A stretch of 64,000 bases of DNA from G965267185 sp965267185 (GCA_965267185.1 OZ253937.1:3472001-3536000), one strand, 5' to 3'. Positions 19,015 to 27,987 are shown, counted from the stretch's first letter. Notes: generated by a model not told the origin, from the letters alone. Program-made: numbers and translations.

Positions 19015-19488
19015 CTAATCCGCCGCTGCGATGGGCCGCACGAACTGCAGGCCGAGGTCCCAGGGAAAGTGGATCCAGGTGTCCTGACTCACTTCGGTGA
19101 TAAACGTGTCGACCATGGGGCGGCCTGCCGGTTTGGCGTAAACCGTGGCGAAATGGGCCTTCGGCAACATGTCACGCACCAGCTTGGCGGTTCGTCCGGT
19201 ATCGACAAGGTCGTCCACGATCAACGTATTGGTGCCGTCCCCCGGCACCTCTTTGAGCACGGTGATATCGCCCTGGCTTTGATGGTCGTAGGACGAGACG
19301 CAGAATGTGTCGACCAGCCGCAATTCCAGCTCGCGCGCCACGATGGCGGCTGGCACCAAGCCGCCGCGAGTGATCGCAACGATCTGCTCCCACGGTCCTT
19401 TTTCCGAGAGCCGCCAGGCGAGCGCCTTTGCGTCCCGGTGAAGCTGTTCCCAGGAAACCGGGAAGTCGTGTTGCGGTTGCACTGCCAT
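19015..19488 (-). CDS. gpt: Xanthine phosphoribosyltransferase
   Basis: The enzyme salvages xanthine and guanine to XMP and GMP using PRPP. The 157 residues match E. coli Gpt (152). The PRPP-binding motif is 'LIVDDLVDTGRTAKLVR', and the C-terminal 'DTWIHFPWDLG' is typical of this subfamily. It sits alone on the minus strand, convergent with the peptide transporter operon. Confidence 0.93.
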   Translation of the reverse strand: MAVQPQHDFPVSWEQLHRDAKALAWRLSEKGPWEQIVAITRGGLVPAAIVARELELRLVDTFCVSSYDHQSQGDITVLKEVPGDGTNTLIVDDLVDTGRTAKLVRDMLPKAHFATVYAKPAGRPMVDTFITEVSQDTWIHFPWDLGLQFVRPIAAAD

Positions 19489-19607
19489 ATGTATTTCCCC
19501 ACCCGTCTTCGTCTGTTCTTAGAGACTTATTGTCGCATTAAACCCAGTGCCATCAGACATGGCAAACTGCACAAGCACTATATACTGTTGCCGCCGGGAG
19601 GAGCTCT

Positions 19608-22004
19608 ATGCCCGCTAAGAAACTTGATGCTGACGTCGCCGGAATGCCGGTGCATGCCATATCGCAGGCAAGCACCGGCAGCGAGGTCGATGTTTTCTCG
19701 TTGTCGAGCCATGCACGCGCGCGCGAAGCGATGGAGTTCGGCCTGATTGCAAGCGATCCCGGGTTCAATATTTTCGTTGTCGGAGAAGACCGCACTGGCC
19801 GCATGTCGACGACTTTATCGTTCCTGCGCGAGGCCGTGTCGGGCGGCAACAAACCTGGCGACTGGGTTTATCTGAATAATTTTCGGCTTTCCAACGAACC
19901 GATTGCCGCGCAACTCCCTGCTGGGGTCGGTCGCTCGCTACGCGATTCGATGGCGGCGCTCATTCCCCAGCTTCGCGACGCTTTAACCCAGGCTTTTACG
20001 CGCGAGGAGTATCAAAACCGGGTTAAGGAGGAATCCGAGCAAATGCGCGGCGCGGTCGGTACGGCGATCGAAGGAGTCCGTGGCGAAGCGCAGCAGCAAG
20101 GCTTATCCATCGTTCAGTCGCCTCAGGGGTTGATGGTTGTTGCGCTCGGTCCCGACAATAAGCCACGCGATGTGAGCCAACTACCTGACGAAGAACGTCA
20201 GCGCATCGAGGCGGCGGCGCAGCAGATCAGCAGCAAACTAGCGGAAATTAATCGAGGGGCGGCGCGCGAACAGGCGCAATTTGCCGAGCGCATGCGCGAA
20301 TTCAATCGGCAGGTAGCGGAAGCCGCCACCGACGGATTGCTCGACGAGTTCGCATCACAGTTCGGGGAATACCAGTCTCTGAACCGTTGGATCGTCGCCT
20401 TCCGGGTCGATATTCTCGACCACTACATGATGTTCCTCGGACCGTCCGGCGAAGGCGCGAACGCTGGTGGCCTACCGCAAGGGTTGCACCCCGAGAAGCC
20501 CGAAGATCGCTATGTCGTAAATCTGTTCGTCGATAACAGTTCGGCGACCAGCCCTCCGGTCGTCCTCGAATCCAATCCGACCTACACAAACTTGTTCGGC
20601 CGTATCGAGTACCGCCAGATCGGCGGCATGCTGCAAACCGATTTTGCCCTCATCAGACCTGGCGCCCTCCACCAGGCGAACGGCGGTGTGTTGGTGCTGC
20701 GCGCCGAAGCACTTGCCGCGAACGGCGATAGCTGGCTTCACCTGAAGGGCGCGCTGCGCGATGGCCAGATCCGGGTCGAAGAAATGCACCGGGCCGGCGG
20801 TGTGCCGATTGCCGGTGCGCCGAAACCGCAGCCGATACCCCTCGACGTTAAGGTCGTCATCGTCGGCGCGCCAAACTGGTACTACACCTTCTTCTCCGTC
20901 GATCCCGAGTTTCAGGCCTATTTCAAGGTAAAGGCGGAGATCAACCCGGACCTGGAAACGACCGAGCAGAGCGTGTCCTGCTACGCAACGTTGATCCAAG
21001 GGTTTGCGGCACGCCATGGAGGGGCGTCGTGCGAGCCGGATGCGCTGCAATATCTGTTGGGGTATGCGTCACGGCTGGCGTTCGACCGCACCAAGCTATC
21101 GGCGCGGTTCGAGCTGATCGAAGATATCGTCAACGAAGCCGCCTACTTGACCGAGGGCGGGCGAGGTAAACCGATTACGCGTAGCGCGGTGGTGGCGGCG
21201 CGCAACAACCGGCGCACCCGGAACGCCCGCATCGAAGACCGCATCCACGAGAGTATTCGCCGCGGGACGGTGATGATCGACACCGAAGGTGCGGTCATCG
21301 GCCAAGTTAACGGGCTGACCGTGCGCGATTTGGGCGATCATGCCTTCGGCGCCCCGGCGCGGGTCACCGCTCGCACATCGATCGGCCGGCGCGGCGTCAC
21401 CAATATCGAGCGCGAAACGCTGCTCGGTGGCCCGATTCAGCAAAAGGGCGCCATGGTGATACAGGGTTTCCTGGCGGGTTTGTTCGCCCAGCGGGTACCG
21501 ATGTCGTTCAACGCGTCGATCACTTTCGAGCAGAGTTATGGCGGCGTCGAGGGCGATAGCGCTTCGCTCGCCGAGGCGCTGGCGATTCTATCCGATCTGG
21601 CCGACGTACCGTTGCGGCAAGACCTCGCGGTCACCGGATCGGTGAACCAGCACGGTGAAGTTCAAGCGATCGGCGGTTTGACCCATAAGGCCGAGGGTTT
21701 TTACCGGACCTGTGTAGAGACGCGTGGATTGTCGGGGACCCAAGGTGTGGTGTTTCCGGCGTCGAACGAATCGAGTTTGGTTCTCGACGAGGAAATCAAC
21801 GAGGCGGTGGCCGCGGGGCAATTCCACGTGTGGTCGATCAAGACGGTCGATGAAGCGCTTGAGCTATTTACCGGAGAGACCGCCGGGATAGCAGACGCGA
21901 ACGGTGACTATCCGCCGGAATCGATCTATGGACGAATTGCTGCGCGGCTGGTCGAGTACGATCATATTCTCGAGGATCGGTCCGATCCTCGAGACGGCGT
22001 TTAA
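19608..22004 (+). CDS. Lon-like ATP-dependent protease with AAA_32 domain
   Basis: The 798-residue protein combines an N-terminal ATPase-like half with a C-terminal S16 protease domain. The catalytic Ser651 lies in EGDSAS and Lys694 in THKAEG, 43 residues apart, the same interval as in E. coli Lon. A charged coiled-coil insertion (about 130-240) splits the ATPase. The P-loop reads 'VGEDRTGRMST', with Arg where Lys is usual, a variation seen in the YcbZ/LonB-like family. Likely role is protein quality control, with substrates unknown. A very strong ribosome site (GGGAGGAGCTCT) precedes the ATG. The last codons contain a long palindrome. Confidence 0.9.
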   Translation: MPAKKLDADVAGMPVHAISQASTGSEVDVFSLSSHARAREAMEFGLIASDPGFNIFVVGEDRTGRMSTTLSFLREAVSGGNKPGDWVYLNNFRLSNEPIAAQLPAGVGRSLRDSMAALIPQLRDALTQAFTREEYQNRVKEESEQMRGAVGTAIEGVRGEAQQQGLSIVQSPQGLMVVALGPDNKPRDVSQLPDEERQRIEAAAQQISSKLAEINRGAAREQAQFAERMREFNRQVAEAATDGLLDEFASQFGEYQSLNRWIVAFRVDILDHYMMFLGPSGEGANAGGLPQGLHPEKPEDRYVVNLFVDNSSATSPPVVLESNPTYTNLFGRIEYRQIGGMLQTDFALIRPGALHQANGGVLVLRAEALAANGDSWLHLKGALRDGQIRVEEMHRAGGVPIAGAPKPQPIPLDVKVVIVGAPNWYYTFFSVDPEFQAYFKVKAEINPDLETTEQSVSCYATLIQGFAARHGGASCEPDALQYLLGYASRLAFDRTKLSARFELIEDIVNEAAYLTEGGRGKPITRSAVVAARNNRRTRNARIEDRIHESIRRGTVMIDTEGAVIGQVNGLTVRDLGDHAFGAPARVTARTSIGRRGVTNIERETLLGGPIQQKGAMVIQGFLAGLFAQRVPMSFNASITFEQSYGGVEGDSASLAEALAILSDLADVPLRQDLAVTGSVNQHGEVQAIGGLTHKAEGFYRTCVETRGLSGTQGVVFPASNESSLVLDEEINEAVAAGQFHVWSIKTVDEALELFTGETAGIADANGDYPPESIYGRIAARLVEYDHILEDRSDPRDGV
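21969..21995. repeat. 27-base near-perfect palindrome at the 3' end of the Lon-like gene
   Basis: Two 13-base arms (21969-21981 and 21983-21995) are perfect inverted repeats around a single T. The element encodes the final residues of the protease and ends nine bases before its stop region. It lies between convergent genes and could fold into an RNA hairpin acting as a bidirectional terminator or 3'-end stabiliser. There is no T tract, so a classical terminator is not shown. Confidence 0.7.
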
Positions 22005-22030
22005 CGTCAATAGGCGGTAAAGCCTGTGGG

Positions 22031-23194
22031 TTAGCGGACGTAGACGTGAACCTCGCTCGACGACGCCTCGGTGCTGGTCGTCGCGCTCAGCGAAATCCGG
22101 TCGCTCGGTAGCCCCATCGCGGTGAGGTTACGAAGCACCCGTTCGGCGTTGCGCCGCGCGGAGTTCGCACTCAATGCGACCTGTGCCGGCGTGCCGCGTT
22201 GCGGTACGACGGAAACCAGGTCGAACGATGCCGTAGGCCGCCTGTTTAAGGCTTCGCTGACAGCCGTGAACAGGGGTTCCTCGTAGGGCACGTCGTCGCG
22301 GTCGAAGCGAATGACGACGAGCGGGCGCCGGTTTGCCAAATTGCCGACCCGTGGCGTTGGCTGGCTCGCCACGCCGCTAGCCGACGAGAAAGCACGATTG
22401 GCAAGGCTGGTGCCGAACAACTCGCCGTTCTTCACGGCCAGGCTCAGTACCGTCAGGTTGGCCCGTTCGCGGCCCACATAATTGGTTTGCCGCGAGATAT
22501 CTTCGTTCAATTCGTTGAGCAGCCGGTCGATCAGCACGACCGTGCGGTTGGTGTCATCCTCGAGGATGGTGAGTTGCGCATGGTCGGCATCGACTGCGCC
22601 CGACAATCCGAAGGTCGCTTGGACGGATTCCAAGATGAACGATGCCAGCGAACTGTCATTGGCGACCTTGTTGGCCAGATTGTTCATCTGGCCGATCGCG
22701 TTCGAGATCTGGTCTAGCGTCGCCTGCGCGCCATTCCAGGCGCGAACCAAGTTGGGGTTGCCTGGTGTGGTGCCGACCTGGAGCTTGGCTTGGATGCCGG
22801 CAACCAGTTGCTGATACTGGTTGGCGTTAGAAATCGATTCGCGGCGTAACCTTTGCAGCTCGATATTGTCGTTGCTGACGCTCTCCTGCATCTCGATCAA
22901 GTCGTTCCGCAAACGCTCGACCCGGCGTCCGATCGCGGTGCCCGTAACCTCGCCAGGCGTGACGCCCGGCGGCTCGAACCGCGTCTCGCCAAGCTGCGGC
23001 GGTGCGCCGGAAAGTGTCGGCTGGGGATTACTTTCTGCAGCGCTGGCTGGAATGGCGATCTGTTCGTTGGCCGGCGGCCCGCCGGCCGGATCTTCTCCGG
23101 TCAGCGTCGGAATCAATGCGTCATCAACAAATTCGCAACCGGCCAACAAAACTGCCGCACCAGCGATGGTGGCCCACGATCGTTTGCCAGTCAT
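22031..23194 (-). CDS. Lipoprotein with coiled coil, function unknown
   Basis: The 387-residue protein starts with a lipoprotein signal peptide whose lipobox is LAGC (Cys about residue 20), so it should be anchored to a membrane. A Pro/Ala-rich linker is followed by a long coiled-coil region (about 90-260, rich in Gln, Asn, Leu). The C-terminal 110 residues ('PLVVIRFDRDDVPYEEPLF' to the end) recall an OmpA-like fold, with the 'SANSARRNAERVLRNLTAMG' helix typical of that fold, but the peptidoglycan-binding residues are not obvious. ATG 23194 is used rather than the TTG directly before it. Confidence 0.7.
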   Translation of the reverse strand: MTGKRSWATIAGAAVLLAGCEFVDDALIPTLTGEDPAGGPPANEQIAIPASAAESNPQPTLSGAPPQLGETRFEPPGVTPGEVTGTAIGRRVERLRNDLIEMQESVSNDNIELQRLRRESISNANQYQQLVAGIQAKLQVGTTPGNPNLVRAWNGAQATLDQISNAIGQMNNLANKVANDSSLASFILESVQATFGLSGAVDADHAQLTILEDDTNRTVVLIDRLLNELNEDISRQTNYVGRERANLTVLSLAVKNGELFGTSLANRAFSSASGVASQPTPRVGNLANRRPLVVIRFDRDDVPYEEPLFTAVSEALNRRPTASFDLVSVVPQRGTPAQVALSANSARRNAERVLRNLTAMGLPSDRISLSATTSTEASSSEVHVYVR

Positions 23195-23484
23195 CAACTC
23201 TCTTGCCCCTTGCTAACGGAACTTGCTTCTATTTTCAGCCACGACAGGCCGCCGCGCAAATTTTCAAGCAACCCCAGATATTTGCGGGCGATGTTAACCA
23301 TGTCCAGGACTCGCGGCAAGATGCTTTACTCCGCATTTTCGGTGAATCGGCTGTTTTTCGCCAACACCAATCAAGCCGATTTGCGGGTGCTTGCTATGAA
23401 TCGGGCTTTTCATTAACTTCGCGCGCGCTGACGGCGTGGTCGCTCTTCGCCACCGTTATACCGACCGTCTGCGATCTCGTGTAA

Positions 23485-23561
23485 GCGCCCGTAGCTCAAT
23501 TGGATAGAGCGTCTGACTACGGATCAGGAGGTTGGGAGTTCGAGTCTTCCCGGGCGCGCCA
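23485..23561 (+). tRNA. tRNA-Arg (anticodon ACG)
   Basis: The 77-base cloverleaf is complete. The acceptor arms GCGCCCG and CGGGCGC pair perfectly, the D stem is GCTC/GAGC, and the anticodon stem TCTGA/TCAGG encloses a loop with ACG. The T stem is GGGAG/CTTCC around TTCGAGT, and the CCA end is encoded (23559-23561). The wobble A is expected to be edited to inosine, as for other bacterial tRNA-Arg(ACG). Confidence 0.97.
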
Positions 23562-23623
23562 TCGCTTCAAAGAAATAGAACCGTTCAGGCCCGTTGAGAG
23601 CCTGCGGCAAACGCGGCGTTGGT

Positions 23624-24049
23624 TTATGACGCTGTGGCGAGCTTCCGGTGGGCGATGATGCGGGACGCGACTTTGAGCTTCTTGCCGAGTTCGTTCGCCG
23701 AGAATGGCTTCTTGATGTATCCGCTGACATTGTAGGCCCGGGCCTCGGCAACCTCCGAGTAGCCGGCCCGGCCGGTGATCATGATGAACAGCAGTTCCGG
23801 ATCGACCGTGCGGACCTGCCGTAGCAACTCTATGCCGTTCATCACCGGCATGTTCCAGTCGCAAAGTACAAGGTCGACGAAATCTTCACCGTCGAACGTG
23901 CCTAGCAGATCGAGGCCGTCGGCACCGTTCTTAGCCGTATAGATTTGGGTAACGCCCAAATCGTGCAGCATCGCTTTCGTCAGGTTCATGGAGTCGAAAC
24001 TGTCTTCGACCAAAAGAACCCGCAGGGGGTCTTGATTTTTGTCACTCAT
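23624..24049 (-). CDS. Single-domain response regulator (CheY-like)
   Basis: The 141-residue protein is a lone receiver domain. The phospho-acceptor is the Asp in 'LVLCDWNMP', with the acidic pair in 'VEDS', the Thr in 'MITG' and Lys in 'IKKPF'. There is no output domain, so it acts by protein contact, as CheY does. ATG 24047-24049 is preferred to an upstream start because GGAG stands nine bases before it. It converges with tRNA-Arg, and no cognate kinase is adjacent. Confidence 0.92.
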   Translation of the reverse strand: MSDKNQDPLRVLLVEDSFDSMNLTKAMLHDLGVTQIYTAKNGADGLDLLGTFDGEDFVDLVLCDWNMPVMNGIELLRQVRTVDPELLFIMITGRAGYSEVAEARAYNVSGYIKKPFSANELGKKLKVASRIIAHRKLATAS

Positions 24050-24601
24050 GTTCGTGGTCTCCGAATCAAGAGCCAGAACGTGCTTCGCCAAAAAATAGAA
24101 TATCGATTAAAAGCATATCTTGTACTGATTAAAGAATAGTTGCCTACACTTGTATGTAGTCTCGTTTATAAGCTCGTTAGAGCGGTATTTATTAAGTATC
24201 TTAAATATTATGACCGCGAGATCTATGGGCGGTCAAACCTAGCTATGTAGGCGCTTGGCCATCTTAGCTACGTATTAGTTTGGATTTATCGCTCTGGGCG
24301 ACCAAATCTGAGAATTCTACTGACTGTGGGTAGTCGCAAGTAACTCTTAGTAGAATTAAAATGTTATCCCCGCCGTGGGCGTAGCGATCTATCGACGCTG
24401 TACTGCTGAAACTGATTTATCGGGGCTTGGGGTAATTCGAAGCCAAATATTGGGCTGCACCCCGAGCTAGGTTCCTTTACGAACGCTGTTCGCAAGGCGT
24501 CGCTATGATTGTTTCGGGCGGTGGGTGCTCGGCTGTTTTGCGAATACACTCAACATAGAGGTGGATTCGCCACGAAGCTCTGGAACGGATGGAGAGTAGC
24601 A
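24050..24601. other. AT-rich intergenic gap, 552 bases
   Basis: This is the longest gene-free stretch. The half from about 24080 to 24360 is conspicuously richer in A+T than the rest of the window. It contains a hairpin-forming repeat (24313-24357) but no ORF with recognisable features. A short open frame at 24364-24549 on the minus strand has no ribosome site and no homology that I recognise. The region may hold promoters of the flanking genes, an unrecognised small RNA, or decayed foreign DNA. Confidence 0.5.
24313..24357. repeat. Inverted repeat with nested hairpin in AT-rich gap
   Basis: Nine-base perfect arms AATTCTACT (24313-24321) and AGTAGAATT (24349-24357) enclose a smaller GACT/AGTC hairpin (24322-24335). 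The combined structure could be part of a small RNA or a protein-binding site. Confidence 0.5.
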
Positions 24602-25492
24602 ATGACGATCGGAATTTGCGGCACCGGAAAGATGGGCGCGGCCATGGCGGCGCGGCTGATTGAAGTCGGTGAAAGCGTGGCAGTGTGGAACCGCACGGAG
24701 AGCCGGGCGCAGCCGCTTGTTGACCAGGGCGCGGAACTTGCGGCGAGCCCCGCTGAACTCATCGCCGCCTGCGAGACCGTTATCGTCATGCTTATCAACG
24801 ACACGGCGGTGCAGGCCGTCTACCAAGACGCTAACGGCCTGTTATCGGCTGATCTGGGCAATACCCTGATCATCGAGATGAGCACCTTACTACCGAAAAC
24901 GACGCAAGAATTGGCTGAAACGGTGCGGACTGCCGGCGGCGCTTTTGTCGAATGCCCGGTTGGCGGCACGGTAATGCCCGCGCGGCAGGGGCAATTGCTC
25001 GGTATGGTTGGCGGCGCAGCCGACGATTTTACGCGAGCGAGGCCGGTGCTCGAGCATTTGTGCCGGCGGGTAGACCTTGTCGGACCCGTAGGCGCCGGTG
25101 CGGCGATGAAGCTGGCAATCAACTTGCCGGTCGTCGTCTATTGGGAAGGCCTGGGTGAGGCGCTAGCGTTTGCCGAGCATGCGGGGATCGACCGTAGGCT
25201 GGCGGCCGAGTTGCTTGGTGAGTCGTCGGGCGCCGCGCGTGTCGCGCCTTTGTTCCTGCCTGGAATTCTCGACGCACTGGATAGCGATCCGCCGCCAGCG
25301 ACTGCGTTCGAAATCAGTGGCGCCCTCAAAGATCTCGACCTGATGCTCGATTTCGCTGCCGGCGCCGGCATCGACGTGCCTTCGATCGCCAGTGTGCGCC
25401 AGTCCTATCAGTCGGCGATCGATGATGGCTGGGGCGATTGCGATTTCCCGCTGCTGACCGCCTGGCGTGTCCGCCAGAGCAAAACAGGTTGA
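24602..25492 (+). CDS. NAD(P)-dependent oxidoreductase, 3-hydroxyisobutyrate dehydrogenase family
   Basis: The 296-residue protein has the dinucleotide-binding start 'MTIGICGTGKMGAAMAARL' and the family motif 'FVECPVGGTVMPARQGQL'. The catalytic Lys is in 'GAGAAMKLAIN'. Members oxidise beta-hydroxyacids or reduce imines. Specificity cannot be read from sequence. The start is fixed by GGAGAG just upstream of ATG 24602. A paralogue of the same family lies at 38.1-39.0 kb. Confidence 0.88.
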   Translation: MTIGICGTGKMGAAMAARLIEVGESVAVWNRTESRAQPLVDQGAELAASPAELIAACETVIVMLINDTAVQAVYQDANGLLSADLGNTLIIEMSTLLPKTTQELAETVRTAGGAFVECPVGGTVMPARQGQLLGMVGGAADDFTRARPVLEHLCRRVDLVGPVGAGAAMKLAINLPVVVYWEGLGEALAFAEHAGIDRRLAAELLGESSGAARVAPLFLPGILDALDSDPPPATAFEISGALKDLDLMLDFAAGAGIDVPSIASVRQSYQSAIDDGWGDCDFPLLTAWRVRQSKTG

Positions 25493-25518
25493 TATGGTTT
25501 GCCGTCGCTGGCGCCGGA

Positions 25519-25908
25519 TTACCCGGCCGGCGGGGCCATCACACTGACATGAGCGGAAACGATCCGCCAGCCTTCTTCGGTACGTAGCCAAGTCTGGCTT
25601 TGGCGGCCGGTTCGGTCCATCGTTGCCCGCGTGAATTCAAGATTTGCTGTCGCATAGTCGCGGCCATAGGTGGTTATGGTCACGTTGCGTGTTTCGCGCG
25701 CAAGATTATCGGTCGGCCGGGCTGCACGAAAAGCCGCGACTTGATCATGGCCGTACAGATTTTCACCGATGCCGAAACGAATTGTGTGGGAACTGTTCCA
25801 AAACAGCTCGTTGAGAACCGGGATGTCGTTCTCGCCCAGCGCTTTTTCGTAGCGGTCATGAGCCGCTGTGACCTCCGCCACGACTTCCGGAATATTGATG
25901 TCGACCAC
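25519..25908 (-). CDS. HpxZ/AtzH-like SnoaL-fold protein, GTG start
   Basis: The 129-residue protein begins 'MVDINIPEVVAEVTAAHDRY' and matches the HpxZ/AtzH-like (DUF3225) group, small NTF2-fold proteins found with amidohydrolases in purine or triazine breakdown. GTG 25906-25908 is chosen because GGGGAGG lies eight bases upstream and HpxZ homologues begin at this residue. The frame is open 28 residues further, but without a ribosome site. It is divergent from an alpha/beta hydrolase, with 66 bases between starts. No amidase is adjacent, so the pathway is unclear. Confidence 0.78.
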   Translation of the reverse strand: MVDINIPEVVAEVTAAHDRYEKALGENDIPVLNELFWNSSHTIRFGIGENLYGHDQVAAFRAARPTDNLARETRNVTITTYGRDYATANLEFTRATMDRTGRQSQTWLRTEEGWRIVSAHVSVMAPPAG

Positions 25909-25974
25909 GTTGCGTACCTCCCCCTCCTGCGTGCAGTATTTGTTGCCCGTCGAACACAACAGGGGGGTGCCATA

Positions 25975-26943
25975 ATGGCCCTGCATCCACAAGTCGTTAC
26001 ACTGCTGGAGCGGATGGCGGCGGCCGATTTAAGGCCGATCGTCGAGTTGACGCCAGCCGAAGCGCGCGAACAGTTCGACACCATGGCAGCGGCGCGCGAT
26101 AGCAACCGCACACCGGTCGGCGCAATCGAGGAACTCTCGGTACCAGGACCCGCGGGGGATATCGCCGTTCGCCTCTACCGGCCGGCGGGCGTGGACGGCG
26201 GCGGCCAACCCCTACTGGTGTTCTTCCACGGCGGCGGCCATGTCATCGGCAGCCTCGACAGCCATGACGAAGTTGCCCGGTCGCTATGTACGGGTGCCGG
26301 TTGCCTGGTCGCCTCGGTCGACTACCGCCTCGCGCCGGAGCATAAGTTCCCGGCTGCGGTCGACGATGGTTTTGCCGCGACCCAATGGCTGGCTGACAAT
26401 GCCGCGTCGTTTGGTGCCAACCCAGAGCTTCTAGCGGTTGGGGGCGATAGCGCGGGGGCTAACGTCGCTGCCGTGGTCGCGCTGATGGCGCGCGACGCCG
26501 GTGGGCCGGCCTTGGTGGCGCAACATCTCGTCTATCCGGTCGCCGACTACGCGTGCGAAGCGCCGTCCTACAAGGCGTACGGGGTTGGTCACGGCCCCGT
26601 CACCGAGGCTGGAATGCGGTGGTTTCAGCGTCACTATCTGCGTGGGCCGGAAGATATCGACGACTGGCGCGCGTCACCGGTCAAAGCGCCGGACCTGTCG
26701 GGCCTGCCGCCCACATTTTTGATCACCGCCGAGTGCGATGTGCTGCACGACGAAGGGGTGGCGCTCGCCGATGCGATGGCGGCAGCGGGCACCCCGGTCG
26801 AACATGTCGACTGGCCGGGCATGATCCACGGTTTCTTTTCCTTCGCGCCGTTCCTCGATGAAGGCAAAGCGGCCCAGCGCTTGGCCTGCGCGCGGCTACG
26901 CGCGGTTTTCACGGACGCCGCGATGGCGCGGGTGGCCGAGTAG
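25975..26943 (+). CDS. Alpha/beta hydrolase of the hormone-sensitive lipase family
   Basis: The 322-residue esterase shows the oxyanion motif HGGG in 'VFFHGGGHVIG', the nucleophile elbow GDSAGAN and the C-terminal Asp and His in 'ECDVLHDEG' and 'MIHGFFSF'. These are the hallmarks of family IV (HSL) carboxylesterases, which cleave short acyl esters. The ATG at 25975 follows AGGGGGG. The reading frame stays open upstream, antisense to the divergent gene, and that part is not homologous. It ends next to the dehalogenase-like gene, which is convergent. Confidence 0.92.
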   Translation: MALHPQVVTLLERMAAADLRPIVELTPAEAREQFDTMAAARDSNRTPVGAIEELSVPGPAGDIAVRLYRPAGVDGGGQPLLVFFHGGGHVIGSLDSHDEVARSLCTGAGCLVASVDYRLAPEHKFPAAVDDGFAATQWLADNAASFGANPELLAVGGDSAGANVAAVVALMARDAGGPALVAQHLVYPVADYACEAPSYKAYGVGHGPVTEAGMRWFQRHYLRGPEDIDDWRASPVKAPDLSGLPPTFLITAECDVLHDEGVALADAMAAAGTPVEHVDWPGMIHGFFSFAPFLDEGKAAQRLACARLRAVFTDAAMARVAE

Positions 26944-27948
26944 TCAAGCCGATATAAATTGCGCAACGCGTTGCGCGACCTCGTGCGGTGCATCCTCCGG
27001 ACTGTAGTGACCGGCATCGACGAGACGGTGGATCGTCCCGTTGGGAAACACCTGTTCGAACAAGGGCAAGAAGTGCTTGGCGTGAAGAGTTCGGTCCTCT
27101 GCGCCCCAAAGCGCCAGCGCCGGTTTGGCGGCGAGCGCAGTTTTGGCCGCTGTATCCGGCGTTTCGAACGCGTGGGCGCCGGTGGCAAAACCCTTGGCCC
27201 AACCGATCGCGCCGGCGGCGTGTGCGGGCGTTGGAAAAGGCGCTCGGTAGGCGTTCAACCAATCCTCGGTGATGATGTCATTGCGCTCGAAGCCGTTCAG
27301 CTTGAGCGTCGAGAGAATGTTGTAGTCGAGCTGACCTAACACGTCCTCGAGAACGCCATCCTGGTCCGCATTCAATATCCATTGAAACCAAGGGGCGTCG
27401 CCGGCGTTGGCAACCAGCCGGTCCATCAAGTCGGGCTGCCCGAGTGGGATTGGGCCGTTGATGGAGACAATGCGCTTAATGCGGTCCGGGTGGCGGATTG
27501 CCAGTCCCATGCCGACAGGGCCACCGAAATCGTGCATGACCAGAGTGAGATCCCGTAAATCTTCGTCGAGTACGAAACGCTCGAGGTTTTCAATATGGTC
27601 CTGCAGCCAATAGGTCCGACTCAGCGGCGCCGCGCTTTTTCCGAAGCCCATATGGTCAATCGCGATCACCCGGCCATGGTGGGCCCATACCGGAATCTGG
27701 TGACGATATAGATAGCCCCAGGTCGGCTCCCCGTGGAGCAGCAAAAGAGTCTCGGGGCCGGCACCTTCGTCGACGTAATGCTGCTGAAAGCCCGACGCTG
27801 CGGAATAGCGGGCCGCGAATGGCCAAGTGCCCCCGAAGGTTTCGCCATCTGCGATAGCGGGGATTACATCGCTAGCGTTCTCGTCTTTGGTAAAAGACTG
27901 CGTTGCGGCGTTATGTGTAGACACGTCGAGGGGACTAACGGTTTCCAT
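26944..27948 (-). CDS. Haloalkane dehalogenase-like alpha/beta hydrolase
   Basis: The 334-residue protein resembles Xanthobacter DhlA-type dehalogenases. HGEPTW (72-77) is the oxyanion and halide-binding motif, the nucleophile is Asp140 in MHDFGGPVG, and the last segment holds 'DAGHYSPED' with the catalytic His. The residue after the nucleophile is Phe141, whereas dehalogenases use a Trp there to hold the halide. Dehalogenase activity is therefore doubtful, and an ester, epoxide or lactone substrate is possible. ATG 27948 has GGAG six bases upstream, and a GTG at 27984 is less likely because it overlaps an operator-like palindrome. Divergent from a MarR regulator. Confidence 0.8.
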   Translation of the reverse strand: METVSPLDVSTHNAATQSFTKDENASDVIPAIADGETFGGTWPFAARYSAASGFQQHYVDEGAGPETLLLLHGEPTWGYLYRHQIPVWAHHGRVIAIDHMGFGKSAAPLSRTYWLQDHIENLERFVLDEDLRDLTLVMHDFGGPVGMGLAIRHPDRIKRIVSINGPIPLGQPDLMDRLVANAGDAPWFQWILNADQDGVLEDVLGQLDYNILSTLKLNGFERNDIITEDWLNAYRAPFPTPAHAAGAIGWAKGFATGAHAFETPDTAAKTALAAKPALALWGAEDRTLHAKHFLPLFEQVFPNGTIHRLVDAGHYSPEDAPHEVAQRVAQFISA

Positions 27949-27968
27949 TTCAGACTCCGGCTGGAAAT

Positions 27969-27987
27969 TATGTGTGTCACACACATA
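27969..27987. promoter_or_regulatory. Perfect palindromic operator between dehalogenase-like gene and marR
   Basis: TATGTGTGT-C-ACACACATA is a perfect inverted repeat with nine-base arms, 21 bases upstream of the hydrolase start. Its form and position suit a MarR-family operator. Confidence 0.65.

Noticed and set aside
24364..24549. 61-codon frame on the minus strand in the AT-rich gap
   Set aside because: No ribosome site, no homology I recognise, and ordinary chance length.
23485..24601. tRNA-Arg as an integration site for a mobile element
   Set aside because: No integrase and no repeat of the tRNA 3' end was seen downstream. The AT-rich gap alone is not enough.
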